In this document: positions 19,323 through 28,042 of the stretch, one piece after another
Layout of the letters: each line of letters begins with the position of its first letter
Position numbering within the stretch: the first letter of the stretch is position 1
Origin: Oxalobacter sp.
GTDB taxonomy: Bacteria > Pseudomonadota > Gammaproteobacteria > Burkholderiales > Burkholderiaceae_D
Assembly: GCA_003605115.1 (NCBI GenBank)
Contig: QZKY01000011.1
Location: 1-64,000, forward strand
Direction of reading: 5' to 3'
Length of the DNA stretch: 64,000 bases
Position numbers and translations under genes: made by a program
The notes under the pieces: model-generated
Seen by the model: only the letters and a program-made list of their open reading frames with translations
What the model was told of the DNA's origin: nothing
Databases searched by the model: none

Positions 19323-20690
19323 CTATTTCGACACGGGGTTGCCGCATGTTTCACCATATATGGCGCGCGATTTGAACTGGCCGCTCAGGAGCTCGAATAT
19401 TTCGGTTCGCATGATGGTGTTGCGGGTGGTATGCAGGTTGCTGGCGGCAACGACGAATTGCTTGCCATCGATTTCCAGGAGAGCGTGGGGAGAGATAAAG
19501 GTGATTGCTTCATCTACGTTCGCGAGTGCCGCGCCGCTGGGGTCAAGATCAAGGCGAGAGGAAATCCATTCGACTTTTCCATCCGGATGACGAATCGCCC
19601 AAGAGCGATAGAAGATGTCCAGTGCCGCGCCGGAGGAAGCGCCTTGCGGTCGGAAGGATTTTTCTCCGTTGAACAGGAGCAGGGAAGCGCGGTTCTGATA
19701 CGACACGGCGCGCTCGACAACCAGCTTGCGGAACGGCGTCGTTTGCAACTGTTTTTTGGTGTCGAAACGGCGAACTTTCAGTTTGTAAGGCACGGTTCTG
19801 CCTTCAGCTGCTTCCCATTGAGCCTTGGCTTGTTGCAGGAGGGCGTTGTAGGGGAAGGGCGCTTCTGTGTTCGCGGGATCGGCGGCGCCAGATTCGGGGT
19901 CAAAGCTCAGGTCGGCGAGTTTTTCAAAAGGAATCCAGCGATACCCCCATCTTTGTGTGGCAACCCAGCCTTCCTTGGTAGACTGAAAACGCCCGGCCTG
20001 GATTTTGACGCCTGTCGAATCGGTGGAGCAGTCTGCGGTACTGGGGTCGAGAAATACCGCGCTTTCAGAAGTGATCGCCTGAGGGACGTCGGCGCGCATG
20101 TCAAACCAGTTGGTGAAAACCGAGGATTTGGCGCCCCAAAAGACATTGGCATAGGCTTCAACATCAAATTTGTCGGCTTTCAGTTCTTTCCATGCCAGCA
20201 GGCGTCCCAGAAAAGTCGGGGTGAGCACTTGCAGAAGTTCTTTGGTTGTTGCGAGACGCACTTTGGGTGGGGTGCTTGCAAGAAGGGCAGCAAGTTCCTC
20301 TTGCGAAACGTCTTTCAATTTTTTGTTGATCTTTTTGGTGTAGAGACAGTGGCTGTTTTCGCCTTTGCGCAAATCGGCTTTTTGGCAATCCACGTCTGCG
20401 CTATCTGGAGCTGTGTTTGCGTTCAACCATGCCTGGACGATGGTGTCGTGCGGCTGCACACCGCTGTAGTGGCCGGGCTGGGAAAGAAAAGCGGACAGGG
20501 GCTTTTGCCACTCCCCTTGTTGGTAATACATGATGCGGTTGATGATGCGGTCATGCCCCAAATAGCCAAATCCCACTTCCATGGCGGGGGGCGGGAGAGG
20601 ATCCGGAGCAGCAAGTGCCGGAAGCGACAAGGCAAACGTCAAAGCAAGAAAGCAGGTTTTTAGCATGGTGAGCAAGCGAAGCATCGTCAT
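19323..20690 (-). CDS. Exported protein of unknown function
   Basis: The 455-residue product carries a signal peptide (LLTMLKTCFLALTFALSLPALAAPD). I do not recognise the mature part. It is soluble-looking, rich in W/Y/F, with segments such as EVGFGYLGHDRIINRIMYYQ and KVEWISSRLDLDPSGAALANVDEA, and four cysteines that could form disulfides. The ATG at 20690 is preceded by AGGAG at 8 nt, supporting this strand over the long antisense frame opposite it. It is directly upstream of the exported TPR-CHAT gene on the same strand, so the two may form a unit working in the periplasm. Confidence 0.65.
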   Translation of the reverse strand: MTMLRLLTMLKTCFLALTFALSLPALAAPDPLPPPAMEVGFGYLGHDRIINRIMYYQQGEWQKPLSAFLSQPGHYSGVQPHDTIVQAWLNANTAPDSADVDCQKADLRKGENSHCLYTKKINKKLKDVSQEELAALLASTPPKVRLATTKELLQVLTPTFLGRLLAWKELKADKFDVEAYANVFWGAKSSVFTNWFDMRADVPQAITSESAVFLDPSTADCSTDSTGVKIQAGRFQSTKEGWVATQRWGYRWIPFEKLADLSFDPESGAADPANTEAPFPYNALLQQAKAQWEAAEGRTVPYKLKVRRFDTKKQLQTTPFRKLVVERAVSYQNRASLLLFNGEKSFRPQGASSGAALDIFYRSWAIRHPDGKVEWISSRLDLDPSGAALANVDEAITFISPHALLEIDGKQFVVAASNLHTTRNTIMRTEIFELLSGQFKSRAIYGETCGNPVSK

Positions 20691-20827
20691 CCGTTTGACT
20701 CCTGTTGGACTTCAAAATTGCACGGTATGGCTGTCTGCCAGGCATGGTCTTGTGACCCAAAACTTTTAGAAACCATGCCGATTTCTTTGTCCTGCACAAG
20801 CGCGTATGTTACCACTGACAGCGCGGA

Positions 20828-21364
20828 TTATTTCTTTTTTGAACGTGCTTTGACGGTTTTGCCTCCTACCAGGAATTCCCCGCCGCCCAGGTGGTGGAGG
20901 GTTTTTGCGGGTTCCTTCAATGGGGCGATCCAAGCCTTGAGCACTTCGACAACGAACAGGTTGTACTTGTTGACGAAGCGGGTATCCACCACTTTGCATT
21001 CCAGGTTGGCATAGCATTCGTCGATCAAGGGTGCGCTGACTTTTTCAGCGGGCAGCGGGGTGAGTGCCAGTGCCTTGAATTTGTCACGGTTGCGCCCTGA
21101 CAGGTTACCGCAGCGAACCACTTTCTCCATGAGTTCGACGGTTGGTATGTTGATCACACATTGCCTGGATTTTTTCAGCAGTTCGAACGAAAAATTCTGT
21201 TCGCTCAGGACGATGCCGATCAGCGGGGGTTCGAATTCCATCATCATGTGCCATGACATGGTCATGATGTTGGCTTTGTCCTTGAGCGCGGTGCTGACCA
21301 TCACAGTGGGGCCCGATTGCATCAGGCTGAATACCTTGGCGAGCGGGAAGTTCTTTTTTTTCAT
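20828..21364 (-). CDS. Flavin reductase-like FMN-binding protein
   Basis: A 178-residue protein with the FMN-binding split-barrel fold of the flavoredoxin/flavin reductase family. Recognisable parts are PTVMVSTALKDKANIMTMSWHMM, PPLIGIVLSEQNFSFELLKKSRQCVINIP and the later GRNRDKFKALAL. Such proteins bind FMN and transfer electrons to a partner oxidoreductase or reduce free flavin. The start at 21364 has a GGGAG site 7 nt upstream; a TTG one codon earlier is less likely. The partner is not evident in the neighbourhood. It is divergent from the toxin-antitoxin pair. Confidence 0.8.
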   Translation of the reverse strand: MKKKNFPLAKVFSLMQSGPTVMVSTALKDKANIMTMSWHMMMEFEPPLIGIVLSEQNFSFELLKKSRQCVINIPTVELMEKVVRCGNLSGRNRDKFKALALTPLPAEKVSAPLIDECYANLECKVVDTRFVNKYNLFVVEVLKAWIAPLKEPAKTLHHLGGGEFLVGGKTVKARSKKK

Positions 21365-21510
21365 CAATCATCTCCCGAAAATGTGTCGATGCACAGGTGT
21401 CAAGGAAGGCATGTCCGTATTGTTGCACGGGATGATCTGGGGTGGGAAGAAGGCAAGCCGTTTTTGTTGCGCTAAAATACGGGCTTGGTGAGGTGTTGTT
21501 GAGGAATGCC

Positions 21511-21789
21511 GTGATAAAAACCAAAAGATACTGGTTCGAGTACCCACTCTGGGCCTTGTGCGCCCGTTTCGGTTATCGACACAGAGTCAGGATGGACGTG
21601 ATTTACGATGACGAAGTCGACGTGTATATCGGTATCAGTAAAAACATGCGCGGATTGGTCGTGGAGGCCGATACGATGGAAGAGTTGAAAGCAGAGACGG
21701 CGCGCGTGGTGCGCGACATTGCTTCCCTGTGTGTGCATGGCAAGCGTGCGGTGCTTCCGGTGGTGGAGTGGCCAGAGCATGAACGCTAA
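21511..21789 (+). CDS. DUF1902/HicB-like antitoxin
   Basis: The 92-residue product has the HicB-like partial RNase H fold signature: a strand with acidic turn (RVRMDVIYDDEVDVYIGISKNMRGLVVEADTMEELKAE) and a helix, as in the DUF1902 subfamily. The GTG at 21511 is chosen because TGAGGA lies just upstream. Its 3' end overlaps the next gene, which looks like a HicA toxin, by 11 nt. In such pairs this protein would neutralise the toxin and repress the operon. No separate DNA-binding domain is visible at either end. Confidence 0.65.
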   Translation: MIKTKRYWFEYPLWALCARFGYRHRVRMDVIYDDEVDVYIGISKNMRGLVVEADTMEELKAETARVVRDIASLCVHGKRAVLPVVEWPEHER

Positions 21790-21982
21790 TTTCAGCGATT
21801 TTTTTTGCCGTTTGGTGGCCTGTCTGAAAATGGCAGATTTCGAGTTTGCGAAGCAGTCGCCTGACTGCCAGCATGAAATCTGGTTGTATTACAGCACCTT
21901 CATTTCGGTTCCGCGCCAGTGCAAATCGCGCCATACGGCCAACGCGATTTTGCGTGCTGCCGATTTCCCGAGAGAGTACTGA
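21779..21982 (+). CDS. HicA-like mRNA interferase toxin (divergent)
   Basis: A 67-residue protein. HicA toxins have a dsRBD-like fold with an active-site His in a GSH(E) motif and end with a basic stretch. Here the equivalent is DCQHEIWLYYSTFISVPRQC, where the His and the following E/IW are kept but GS is changed to CQ. The end KSRHTANAILRAADFP matches the common HicA ending. The overlap with the upstream HicB-like gene supports a toxin-antitoxin pair in antitoxin-first order. The changed active-site motif leaves activity uncertain. Confidence 0.6.
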   Translation: MNANFSDFFCRLVACLKMADFEFAKQSPDCQHEIWLYYSTFISVPRQCKSRHTANAILRAADFPREY

Positions 21983-22015
21983 CAGTATTGCTCACTGCCA
22001 TCGGGCTCAATTTTC

Positions 22016-22237
22016 AAATCCTATCATGCCATTACGAAGACAGTCATTTCACTGGGACAGCAAATGAACATGCACATTCTTGCAGAAGGCATCGAAACCC
22101 AGGAACAATTGGTTTTCCTGCAATCTTGCGGGTGCGATGAAGGACAAGGATTCCTGTTGTGTCCTCCCGTTGCGGCCAGTGAAGTTCCCGCCTTACTGCA
22201 CAAAAACGAAAATCCTCCGCGTCTTGCACAAGTCTGA
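22016..22237 (+). pseudogene. Fossil of an EAL-domain phosphodiesterase
   Basis: In this frame the sequence reads as the last ~70 residues of an EAL domain: AITKTVISLGQQMNMHILAEGIETQEQL (cut short here), then GCDEGQGFLLCPPV and a stop at 22235. The AEGIET and QGFL motifs are the ones that coordinate metal and shape the c-di-GMP site. No start codon or upstream catalytic part (EAL, N and E residues) remains. The fragment follows the HicA-like gene in the same frame after a single stop codon, so it is almost certainly a remnant left by a rearrangement. Confidence 0.75.
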
Positions 22238-22370
22238 GCCGCAAAACCGGCAAAACTGCCAAGATGACCCAGGGGTAGGCGTTTGACTAAAAATGCTGCA
22301 CAATGCGCCATTTTCACGTGACGGAAGCGCCGTGGTGCGCGAACAGGCTAGGTAATAGAAGCAGGGCAAT

Positions 22371-24845
22371 ATGACAGAGACAGAAGATGCGGGTGGCAGC
22401 ACCCAAAGCCGCCGTGGTTTCAGGAAAGTAACGGGCTTTTTCCTCAAGCCTTTCGAAAAGGGATTGCACTGGCGTTCGAGGATGTTTTACGCCATGCGTT
22501 CATCCCTCGTGTCGGGCATTATCCTTTTCGTATTGTTGTGCGCCTATGCTTTGGCACTCATCCCCTCGACGCCTGACATTGCTGATCTGCGCAAGGCGCA
22601 AGTGGAGCAGGCGAGCCGGGTGGTTTCTGCGGACAGCAAAATCATCGCCACCTTCAGTCGTTGGAACAGCGAGTGGGTGCCGATTGAACGCGTTTCGCCA
22701 CATGCCGTCAAGGCGCTGATCGCCACGGAAGATCACCGTTTTTACGACCACGGTGGTGTGGATGTGTTTCGCACGGCGGCCAGTGCCGTGTGGACGCTCC
22801 TAGGGCGGCAACAAGGCGGCTCCACCATCACGCAGCAACTGGCGCGCAACCGTTATCCGCAAGAGATCGGACGCAGTCGATCAATCAATCGCAAAATCAA
22901 GGAAATCATCACTGCGCTCAAAATCGAGCGCGCGTACTCCAAAAAAGAAATACTTGAAACCTATCTGAATACTGTGCCGTTTTTTTACAACGCGCGCGGT
23001 ATCGAGATGGCCTCACGCATCTATTTCGACAAATCCTCCGCTGATTTGAATATCCTGGAAAGTGCCACGCTGATCGGCATGCTTAAAGGCAGCAGTTACT
23101 ACAACCCGGTGCTCAATCCCGAACGGGCGCTTCAGCGTCGCAATGTCGTGATGGCGCAAATGGTCAAGCGCAACGTCCTGGAGCAGGAAAATTACGACAG
23201 GCTCAAGCAGCAGAAGCTGGAATTGAACTTCGACCACACGCTGGATGTGCACGGCATTGCGCCGCATTTTGTACAGCATGTGCGCAAGTGGCTGGTTGAC
23301 TGGGCCGATCTTCATGATCGCAACATTTATGCGGACGGGCTGGTTGTACACACCACACTCGATTCGCGTATACAGGTTGCAGCCAATCAGGCCGTGCGAC
23401 GACAAATGGAAAAATTGCAGGTCATTGCTGACGTGGAATGGGGCGTCGGCAATTCCAGGCTGATTTCAAAAAATGCGAGTGCTTATCTCTCGATGCGTCA
23501 ACGCGTGCAAGCCTTCAGCCATTTCTGGAATACGAAAAAAGATTTGGTCGATGCCTTCATTCGGGAATCCGAAGCCTATCGCCGCGCCATGGAAGGCGGT
23601 GCCGAAGCGGATAAAGCGCTTGCGCAACTCAGAAAAGACGAGCGTTTCATGGCGCGCTTGCGCGAAGAAAAGACCCGATTGCAGACAGGATTGCTGGCGA
23701 TGGATCCGACAACCGGTCACGTGAAGGCCTGGGTCGGCAGCCGTGATTATGGCGCAGATCAATTTGATCACGTTGTTGCAGCACAGCGGCAGCCGGGTTC
23801 GACCTTCAAGCCGTTTGTGTATGGTGCCGCGCTGGAACAAGGCATGGCCTCAGACAGAAAATTTACGGAGCGAGTGGTGGAATTCAAGTTGCCCAATGGC
23901 TCCTTCTGGCGACCTTCCGATCTTTCACCGCAACTCGGACGCGAGATGACGATGCGTGAGGGATTGGTTTATTCGCGCAACAGCATCACCGCGCAAATCA
24001 TGCAAGAGATTGGTCCGGCCAAAACAGCGGCTTTTGCGCAAAGAATGGGTGTGAACCAAAGCAAACTCGACTCGGTGCCCTCGATCGCGCTGGGAACCAG
24101 TCCGGTAACCCTGATGGAAATGGTGTCGGCGTATGGCACCTTTGCCAATCGTGGAGAGTATCGCAAGCCGATTTACATCACGCACGTGACGGATAAAAAT
24201 GGTGCAACATTGCTGCGTTTTGACAATCCCGGCACGCGTGCGCTGCCGGAAAACGTGGCAGACGAGTTGCTTGACATGATGCGCGGTGTCGTGAGCGAGG
24301 GAACCGGCAAACGCATCACGACCGAATTTGGTCTCCCTGCCGATTTGGCCGGGAAAACAGGCACGACACAAAAGAATACGGATGGTTGGTTCATTTTGAT
24401 GCATCCGAAGCTGGTGGCTGGTGCGTGGGTGGGATTCAATGACGCACGCGTCACCATGCGCAGCGGATACTGGGGACAGGGCGCGCACAATGCCCTGAGC
24501 GTCGTGGGGGACTTCTTCAAGGAAGCGCTTTACCCGGCGTCTGCCAAAGGTGAGAGGGCGCCAGAATTTGAAACGGGAAAAGGTAATGTGGTGAATTCCT
24601 TCTTCAAGAAAATATCAAACTGGTTTAGTTCCGGCAAGCAGGACGCGGAAGCGAAAGATGGCGATGAGAAAAAGGGTGATGCAAAAAATGCTGTGAGCCA
24701 TCCAACAGACACGCCGGATACCAAGAAACCAAAACAACTGAGAAATATCACGCTTCCTTCTGGTGCGTCGTCTGCTGCCAGCGCTGCTTCAACTGCTGTC
24801 ACATCATCGCCTGCCGCTTCAGTAGGGGCAGCAGTGTCGCGCTAA
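22371..24845 (+). CDS. Penicillin-binding protein 1A-type bifunctional transglycosylase/transpeptidase
   Basis: An 824-residue class A PBP. It has a short cytoplasmic N-terminus, one transmembrane segment (about 44-65), a GT51 glycosyltransferase domain with catalytic E120 in ALIATEDHRFYDHGG and the motif QGGSTITQQLARN, and a transpeptidase domain with S477-x-x-K480 (PGSTFKPF), the SxN motif (YSRNSI) and KTGTT. The C-terminal ~100 residues are Lys/Ala/Ser-rich and of low complexity (KKGDAKNA, SGASSAASAAS). It polymerises and cross-links peptidoglycan at the outer face of the inner membrane. The neighbouring genes give no operon information. Confidence 0.93.
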   Translation: MTETEDAGGSTQSRRGFRKVTGFFLKPFEKGLHWRSRMFYAMRSSLVSGIILFVLLCAYALALIPSTPDIADLRKAQVEQASRVVSADSKIIATFSRWNSEWVPIERVSPHAVKALIATEDHRFYDHGGVDVFRTAASAVWTLLGRQQGGSTITQQLARNRYPQEIGRSRSINRKIKEIITALKIERAYSKKEILETYLNTVPFFYNARGIEMASRIYFDKSSADLNILESATLIGMLKGSSYYNPVLNPERALQRRNVVMAQMVKRNVLEQENYDRLKQQKLELNFDHTLDVHGIAPHFVQHVRKWLVDWADLHDRNIYADGLVVHTTLDSRIQVAANQAVRRQMEKLQVIADVEWGVGNSRLISKNASAYLSMRQRVQAFSHFWNTKKDLVDAFIRESEAYRRAMEGGAEADKALAQLRKDERFMARLREEKTRLQTGLLAMDPTTGHVKAWVGSRDYGADQFDHVVAAQRQPGSTFKPFVYGAALEQGMASDRKFTERVVEFKLPNGSFWRPSDLSPQLGREMTMREGLVYSRNSITAQIMQEIGPAKTAAFAQRMGVNQSKLDSVPSIALGTSPVTLMEMVSAYGTFANRGEYRKPIYITHVTDKNGATLLRFDNPGTRALPENVADELLDMMRGVVSEGTGKRITTEFGLPADLAGKTGTTQKNTDGWFILMHPKLVAGAWVGFNDARVTMRSGYWGQGAHNALSVVGDFFKEALYPASAKGERAPEFETGKGNVVNSFFKKISNWFSSGKQDAEAKDGDEKKGDAKNAVSHPTDTPDTKKPKQLRNITLPSGASSAASAASTAVTSSPAASVGAAVSR

Positions 24846-24854
24846 TGCTGTGCG

Positions 24855-25145
24855 CTAACGTCGCGTAAATAAATATGCCACTCCCAACCACTGCGCCAAG
24901 CCCATTCCGCCGGCCAGTATCACGGCCAGAACAGAACCATCCAGCGCACAAAAAAGTGAGAGCAGGGCAGCAGGAAAGCCCGTCAGCATCAAGGCCAGAT
25001 GCGCGCCGATGCTGATGTTGTCCGTCTGTAAGTTTGTGACGAGCACACTGAGGGCGATCCACACACCATAGCCAATGGTGATTTTTCGGATGAGTGGATT
25101 GACGTTGCGGTACGCGAGTTTTAGTTTGAGGAAGCGCGATGTCAT
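24855..25145 (-). CDS. Small integral membrane protein, unknown
   Basis: The 96-residue product has three likely transmembrane segments (around residues 24-38, 46-68 and 71-92) and no recognised motif. It converges on the PBP gene 9 nt away and is followed upstream on the same strand by another small membrane protein at 25170-25370. Both may be co-transcribed. Confidence 0.5.
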   Translation of the reverse strand: MTSRFLKLKLAYRNVNPLIRKITIGYGVWIALSVLVTNLQTDNISIGAHLALMLTGFPAALLSLFCALDGSVLAVILAGGMGLAQWLGVAYLFTRR

Positions 25146-25169
25146 GTTGGGAGAGGTTGAGGGGGAGCG

Positions 25170-25370
25170 TTACCAGTAAAACGTGCCGGCAGAATAAGCG
25201 TCACAATGCTTTTTTTCGCCGCGCGGTTCATCATCATCGTCGCCATGTCGGAAGAACGGTGAGGCTTTTGCCTTTTGGATTCGTCTATGCCGTTGTACGG
25301 CAAAAAAAATACCCAAGCCGATCATGGCGAGAAAGAGTGTTGCTATAGCAATAATTGGCCAGAGTTTCAT
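25170..25370 (-). CDS. Small single-pass membrane protein, unknown
   Basis: The 66-residue product has one N-terminal transmembrane helix (about residues 4-24) followed by a basic stop-transfer stretch (QRHRRIQKAKA) and an acidic run (HGDDDDEPRGEKK). No family is recognised. Confidence 0.5.
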   Translation of the reverse strand: MKLWPIIAIATLFLAMIGLGIFFAVQRHRRIQKAKASPFFRHGDDDDEPRGEKKHCDAYSAGTFYW

Positions 25371-25451
25371 GAGTGGTTTGCATTGATCAGATGAAAGACA
25401 GTATCATGTCGCCTTTCGTCGCAATGCAGTCATTTTAACGGAGTCTAGACA

Positions 25452-25817
25452 ATGCTCAATGGGAGGGCGAATTTAGCCATGTTGCCTGATATCAATCTCA
25501 AGCCGCGCGTCTTTGTCAAAAAAGCGGGCGGGGATTATGTGGAAGTCACGGGCGTTCAATCCTTCGAAAGAAGTGATTTCGAAAACCAGGCAAACAATGT
25601 CTCTTTCGAAATGGATGGCAGGCAAGAACAAACTGTTGTCGACTTACTTGATGCGAACGACAAAAGCGTGGACGTAAAAATGGAATTCTCGCTTGGCATG
25701 ACGATGGTGATGACGTTTTCTGGCGAAGTCATCCAGTTCACGGGCGACTCATTGACGGTTTCAATGCAAACGCCAGTCGAAACAGAAGTTTCCGACAGTT
25801 CGTTAAAACTGCACTAA
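25452..25817 (+). CDS. Small soluble protein, unknown
   Basis: A 121-residue acidic protein without signal peptide or known motif. Alternating hydrophobic residues (VSFEMDGRQEQTVVDLL, MTMVMTFSGEVIQF) suggest a beta-rich fold. The ATG at 25452 is supported by a GGAG 8 nt upstream; a second ATG ten codons later is possible. A good terminator follows. Confidence 0.5.
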   Translation: MLNGRANLAMLPDINLKPRVFVKKAGGDYVEVTGVQSFERSDFENQANNVSFEMDGRQEQTVVDLLDANDKSVDVKMEFSLGMTMVMTFSGEVIQFTGDSLTVSMQTPVETEVSDSSLKLH

Positions 25818-25865
25818 CCCAGGGTTTGCGATGAGGGCGTGATGCCGCAGAAAATACGTACCAAC

Positions 25866-25899
25866 AAAAACCCCAAGCTTAGAAGGCTTGGGGTTTTTT
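25866..25899. terminator. Bidirectional terminator
   Basis: The stem CCCCAAGC (25871-25878) / GCTTGGGG (25886-25893) has A5 on the left and T6 on the right. It ends the 25452-25817 gene on the plus strand and the lipoprotein gene at 25921 on the minus strand. Confidence 0.88.
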
Positions 25900-25920
25900 A
25901 TTGAAAGCGGGGTGGAACGG

Positions 25921-26280
25921 CTATCGCAAAACGCGGTAACCGCGACCAGCCAAACAACGGTTGATGACTTGCTTTTGCCCGCTGGTCGCTTTCCCGGCGC
26001 CTGTAGCCGTACCTGTGATGGCACCCACCGCAGCCCCCACGCCAGCCCGACCGCCAGAGACGGCACCGATAGCGCCCCCAATCCCTGCGCCGATGGCACC
26101 GCCTGCAGCCGTTTCACCGGCGACGTTCACTTGCTCGGCATATTCCTGGCATTCCTTCAGGTCTTTCTCGTACTGCGCCTTGTCTACGCCTTTCATGTCG
26201 ACAATCGGGCGATAGCCTGCACAAGCTGTAAGCAGCAATACCAGCGAGGCGAGCAAAAACGGGGCAAACCATTTTTTCAT
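25921..26280 (-). CDS. Glycine-zipper lipoprotein
   Basis: A 119-residue protein with a lipoprotein signal (WFAPFLLASLVLLLTAC, lipobox LTAC, lipidated Cys at about residue 20). A short acidic helix follows (YEKDLKECQEYAEQ), then a glycine zipper (GGAIGAGIGGAIGAVSGG, about residues 58-90) of the kind that inserts into or spans the outer membrane. It ends in CLAGRGYRVLR, as in many outer-membrane glycine-zipper lipoproteins. The start at 26280 is chosen because it gives a full lipoprotein signal; the open frame extends 41 codons upstream. Confidence 0.8.
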   Translation of the reverse strand: MKKWFAPFLLASLVLLLTACAGYRPIVDMKGVDKAQYEKDLKECQEYAEQVNVAGETAAGGAIGAGIGGAIGAVSGGRAGVGAAVGAITGTATGAGKATSGQKQVINRCLAGRGYRVLR

Positions 26281-26338
26281 GTTGACTCCTATCTTATATG
26301 TGCGCGCAGCGTGAGGAAGGGGGATGTCATCAAGCGTT

Positions 26339-26830
26339 TTACTTGACCGGCGTTTCCATGTCTTCCAGCATGGCTTGCAAATCTTCCTCATGCTCGACTT
26401 CATCTTCCAGGATTTCCAGGATCAATTTTTCCGTGATGGGGTCTTTGCCTTTGACGAATGCCAGGATCTTCACATACGTTTCAATCGCGCATTGCTCGCC
26501 CTTGATGTTCTGGATAAGCAGCGCCTTTGTGTTCGGATTGGTTGGCGCATCGTAGCCGCAATTGGATTCCTTCATGATGGATTCCGGTGTCAGCAACGGG
26601 CTGCCGCCAAGCTGAATCATGCGCTCCACCAGCTTCTCTGCATGCTCCAATTCCTCGGCAGCATGCTCTTCCAGTTCCTTGGCGATAATGCCACGCATAC
26701 GACCTTTGGCAACTTTTGCGCCCACCCAGTACTGATAGTAAGCGAGCCATTCATCCGCGTACGCTTTGTTCAAGAGCGTGAGTAGCTCATCTACATTTAC
26801 GCCAACAATCTCTCTACCTTTGGTTCCCAT
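26339..26830 (-). CDS. Ferritin-like / Dps-like iron protein
   Basis: A 163-residue four-helix ferritin-like protein. The carboxylate-bridged di-iron ligands are visible as ADEWLAYYQYWVG, EELEHAEKL (ExxH) and DEVEHEEDL (ExxH). The length and motif spacing resemble the bacterioferritin-like/DpsL group. The likely role is iron storage or detoxification of peroxide in the cytoplasm. The start at 26830 has AAGGAG 8 nt upstream; the open frame extends ten codons further. Confidence 0.8.
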   Translation of the reverse strand: MGTKGREIVGVNVDELLTLLNKAYADEWLAYYQYWVGAKVAKGRMRGIIAKELEEHAAEELEHAEKLVERMIQLGGSPLLTPESIMKESNCGYDAPTNPNTKALLIQNIKGEQCAIETYVKILAFVKGKDPITEKLILEILEDEVEHEEDLQAMLEDMETPVK

Positions 26831-27232
26831 GCGACTTCTCCTTATTTTGAATGAAAGCACTGGCTTTCAGAATAGATGTGTTCAACGATGAATAACGGAC
26901 GTTATTGAATATTGCCATCGTACAGTGCGACCGACTGTGTACCAAGCGTAATTTTACGCACAACTGGCGATATCAACGAATAACCCTCGTTAAAAAAATG
27001 GCCTTTTGGGCGGAGGCAGGTGGCGCTGCGCCTTATCGGTGCGGGCGATTCGTAAGAGAGGGCGGCCTGGGGCAGGATCTGTGTCTGTGCAGGGTGGTTT
27101 CAGTGGAGCCAGTGATGCGGCTAACTTGTTGATTTAATAAAGTGTTTTTGTGGTTTTGGAGGGTGTCTGGGGTTGAGTGCGGCAATCATGGACGAATGCT
27201 GCACCGCCGTGGTTCAAGTGCAAGAGGGGGTG
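26831..27232. other. Gene-free stretch between the ferritin-like and HD-hydrolase genes
   Basis: About 400 nt with no supported gene. It should hold the ferritin-like promoter on its left. I see no clear operator, repeat or terminator in it. Confidence 0.5.
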
Positions 27233-27799
27233 TCAATGGGCGTGAACCATTTTGCTGCGCTGCGCATACAAGGCATCGAACTTTGCTTCCAGTGGCGCAG
27301 AGGTGTTGCGCAAACCCGCCACGACATCGTGTGCCCACGCCATGTAAATCTGTCGACGTTCCAGCGGCCAGGCAGGCGAATCGTTATACAGCACGTCGTT
27401 CACATTGGCGATCAAATCTGCCAGCTTCACCAGCTTGGCTTTGCGCGACATCGATGGCGCTTTTTCTACCAGTAAACGCTTGCGCACGTCCTTCGGCAAG
27501 GCGTTATTGTCTGTCACTTCGAGAACAATACGCGCAATTTCCTCGCCGAATTGGTGGCGCAACTCTTCGTAACTGGTTTCTGTATCTTCAATCGTGTCGT
27601 GCAGGATGGCTGCGATCAGTGTGGGAACATCTTCGATTTTACCGACGCGGGTCAGTACATCCACCAACTGAATCGGGTGGTTGATGTAAGGCGAGGCATG
27701 CACATCCTTGCGCCGCTGATGCCGATGTTTCTCTGCAGCGAAGGCGAAGGCTTTGGTCAAAAGCCGGATGTCGGATAACTCGGAATGGTGCGCGGTCAT
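27233..27799 (-). CDS. MESH1-like HD-domain (p)ppGpp hydrolase-type protein
   Basis: A 188-residue stand-alone HD-domain protein. The SpoT/MESH1-type metal site is visible in SPYINHPIQLVDVL (His), AAILHDTIEDTE (HD and the ED pair) and later KLADLIANVNDV. There is no synthetase, TGS or ACT domain, so it resembles small alarmone hydrolases that remove the 3'-pyrophosphate from (p)ppGpp or NADPH. The substrate is inferred from the family only. Confidence 0.78.
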   Translation of the reverse strand: MTAHHSELSDIRLLTKAFAFAAEKHRHQRRKDVHASPYINHPIQLVDVLTRVGKIEDVPTLIAAILHDTIEDTETSYEELRHQFGEEIARIVLEVTDNNALPKDVRKRLLVEKAPSMSRKAKLVKLADLIANVNDVLYNDSPAWPLERRQIYMAWAHDVVAGLRNTSAPLEAKFDALYAQRSKMVHAH

Positions 27800-28042
27800 T
27801 GCAGGGGCTTGTTCCTTTCGATAAGGCGCATTATGCGATGGTTTTGGGAAAAGCGCCGCATGACATGTTTACGGAAGCAGAAAAGGGCGTTGGCAGTAGC
27901 TTTCCGGGAAGCTTGTGTTGTTGCGCTGTCAACAGTGTTATGATGCGTTTGGGGTTGTATGACACGTTGGCCCTTGACGTTTTTTTCGCTGGCGAGGGGC
28001 GCTGTAATGCGTCAGCGCTTGATCCAACATAAGGAGGATGCG

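Noticed and set aside
19266-20663. Long plus-strand open frame of 465 codons opposite the exported 455-residue protein
   Set aside because: The minus frame has a signal peptide and a ribosome binding site; the plus one has neither and its composition looks like a reverse shadow.
27142-27684. Plus-strand frame opposite the HD hydrolase gene
   Set aside because: Arginine/cysteine-rich shadow of a conserved gene.
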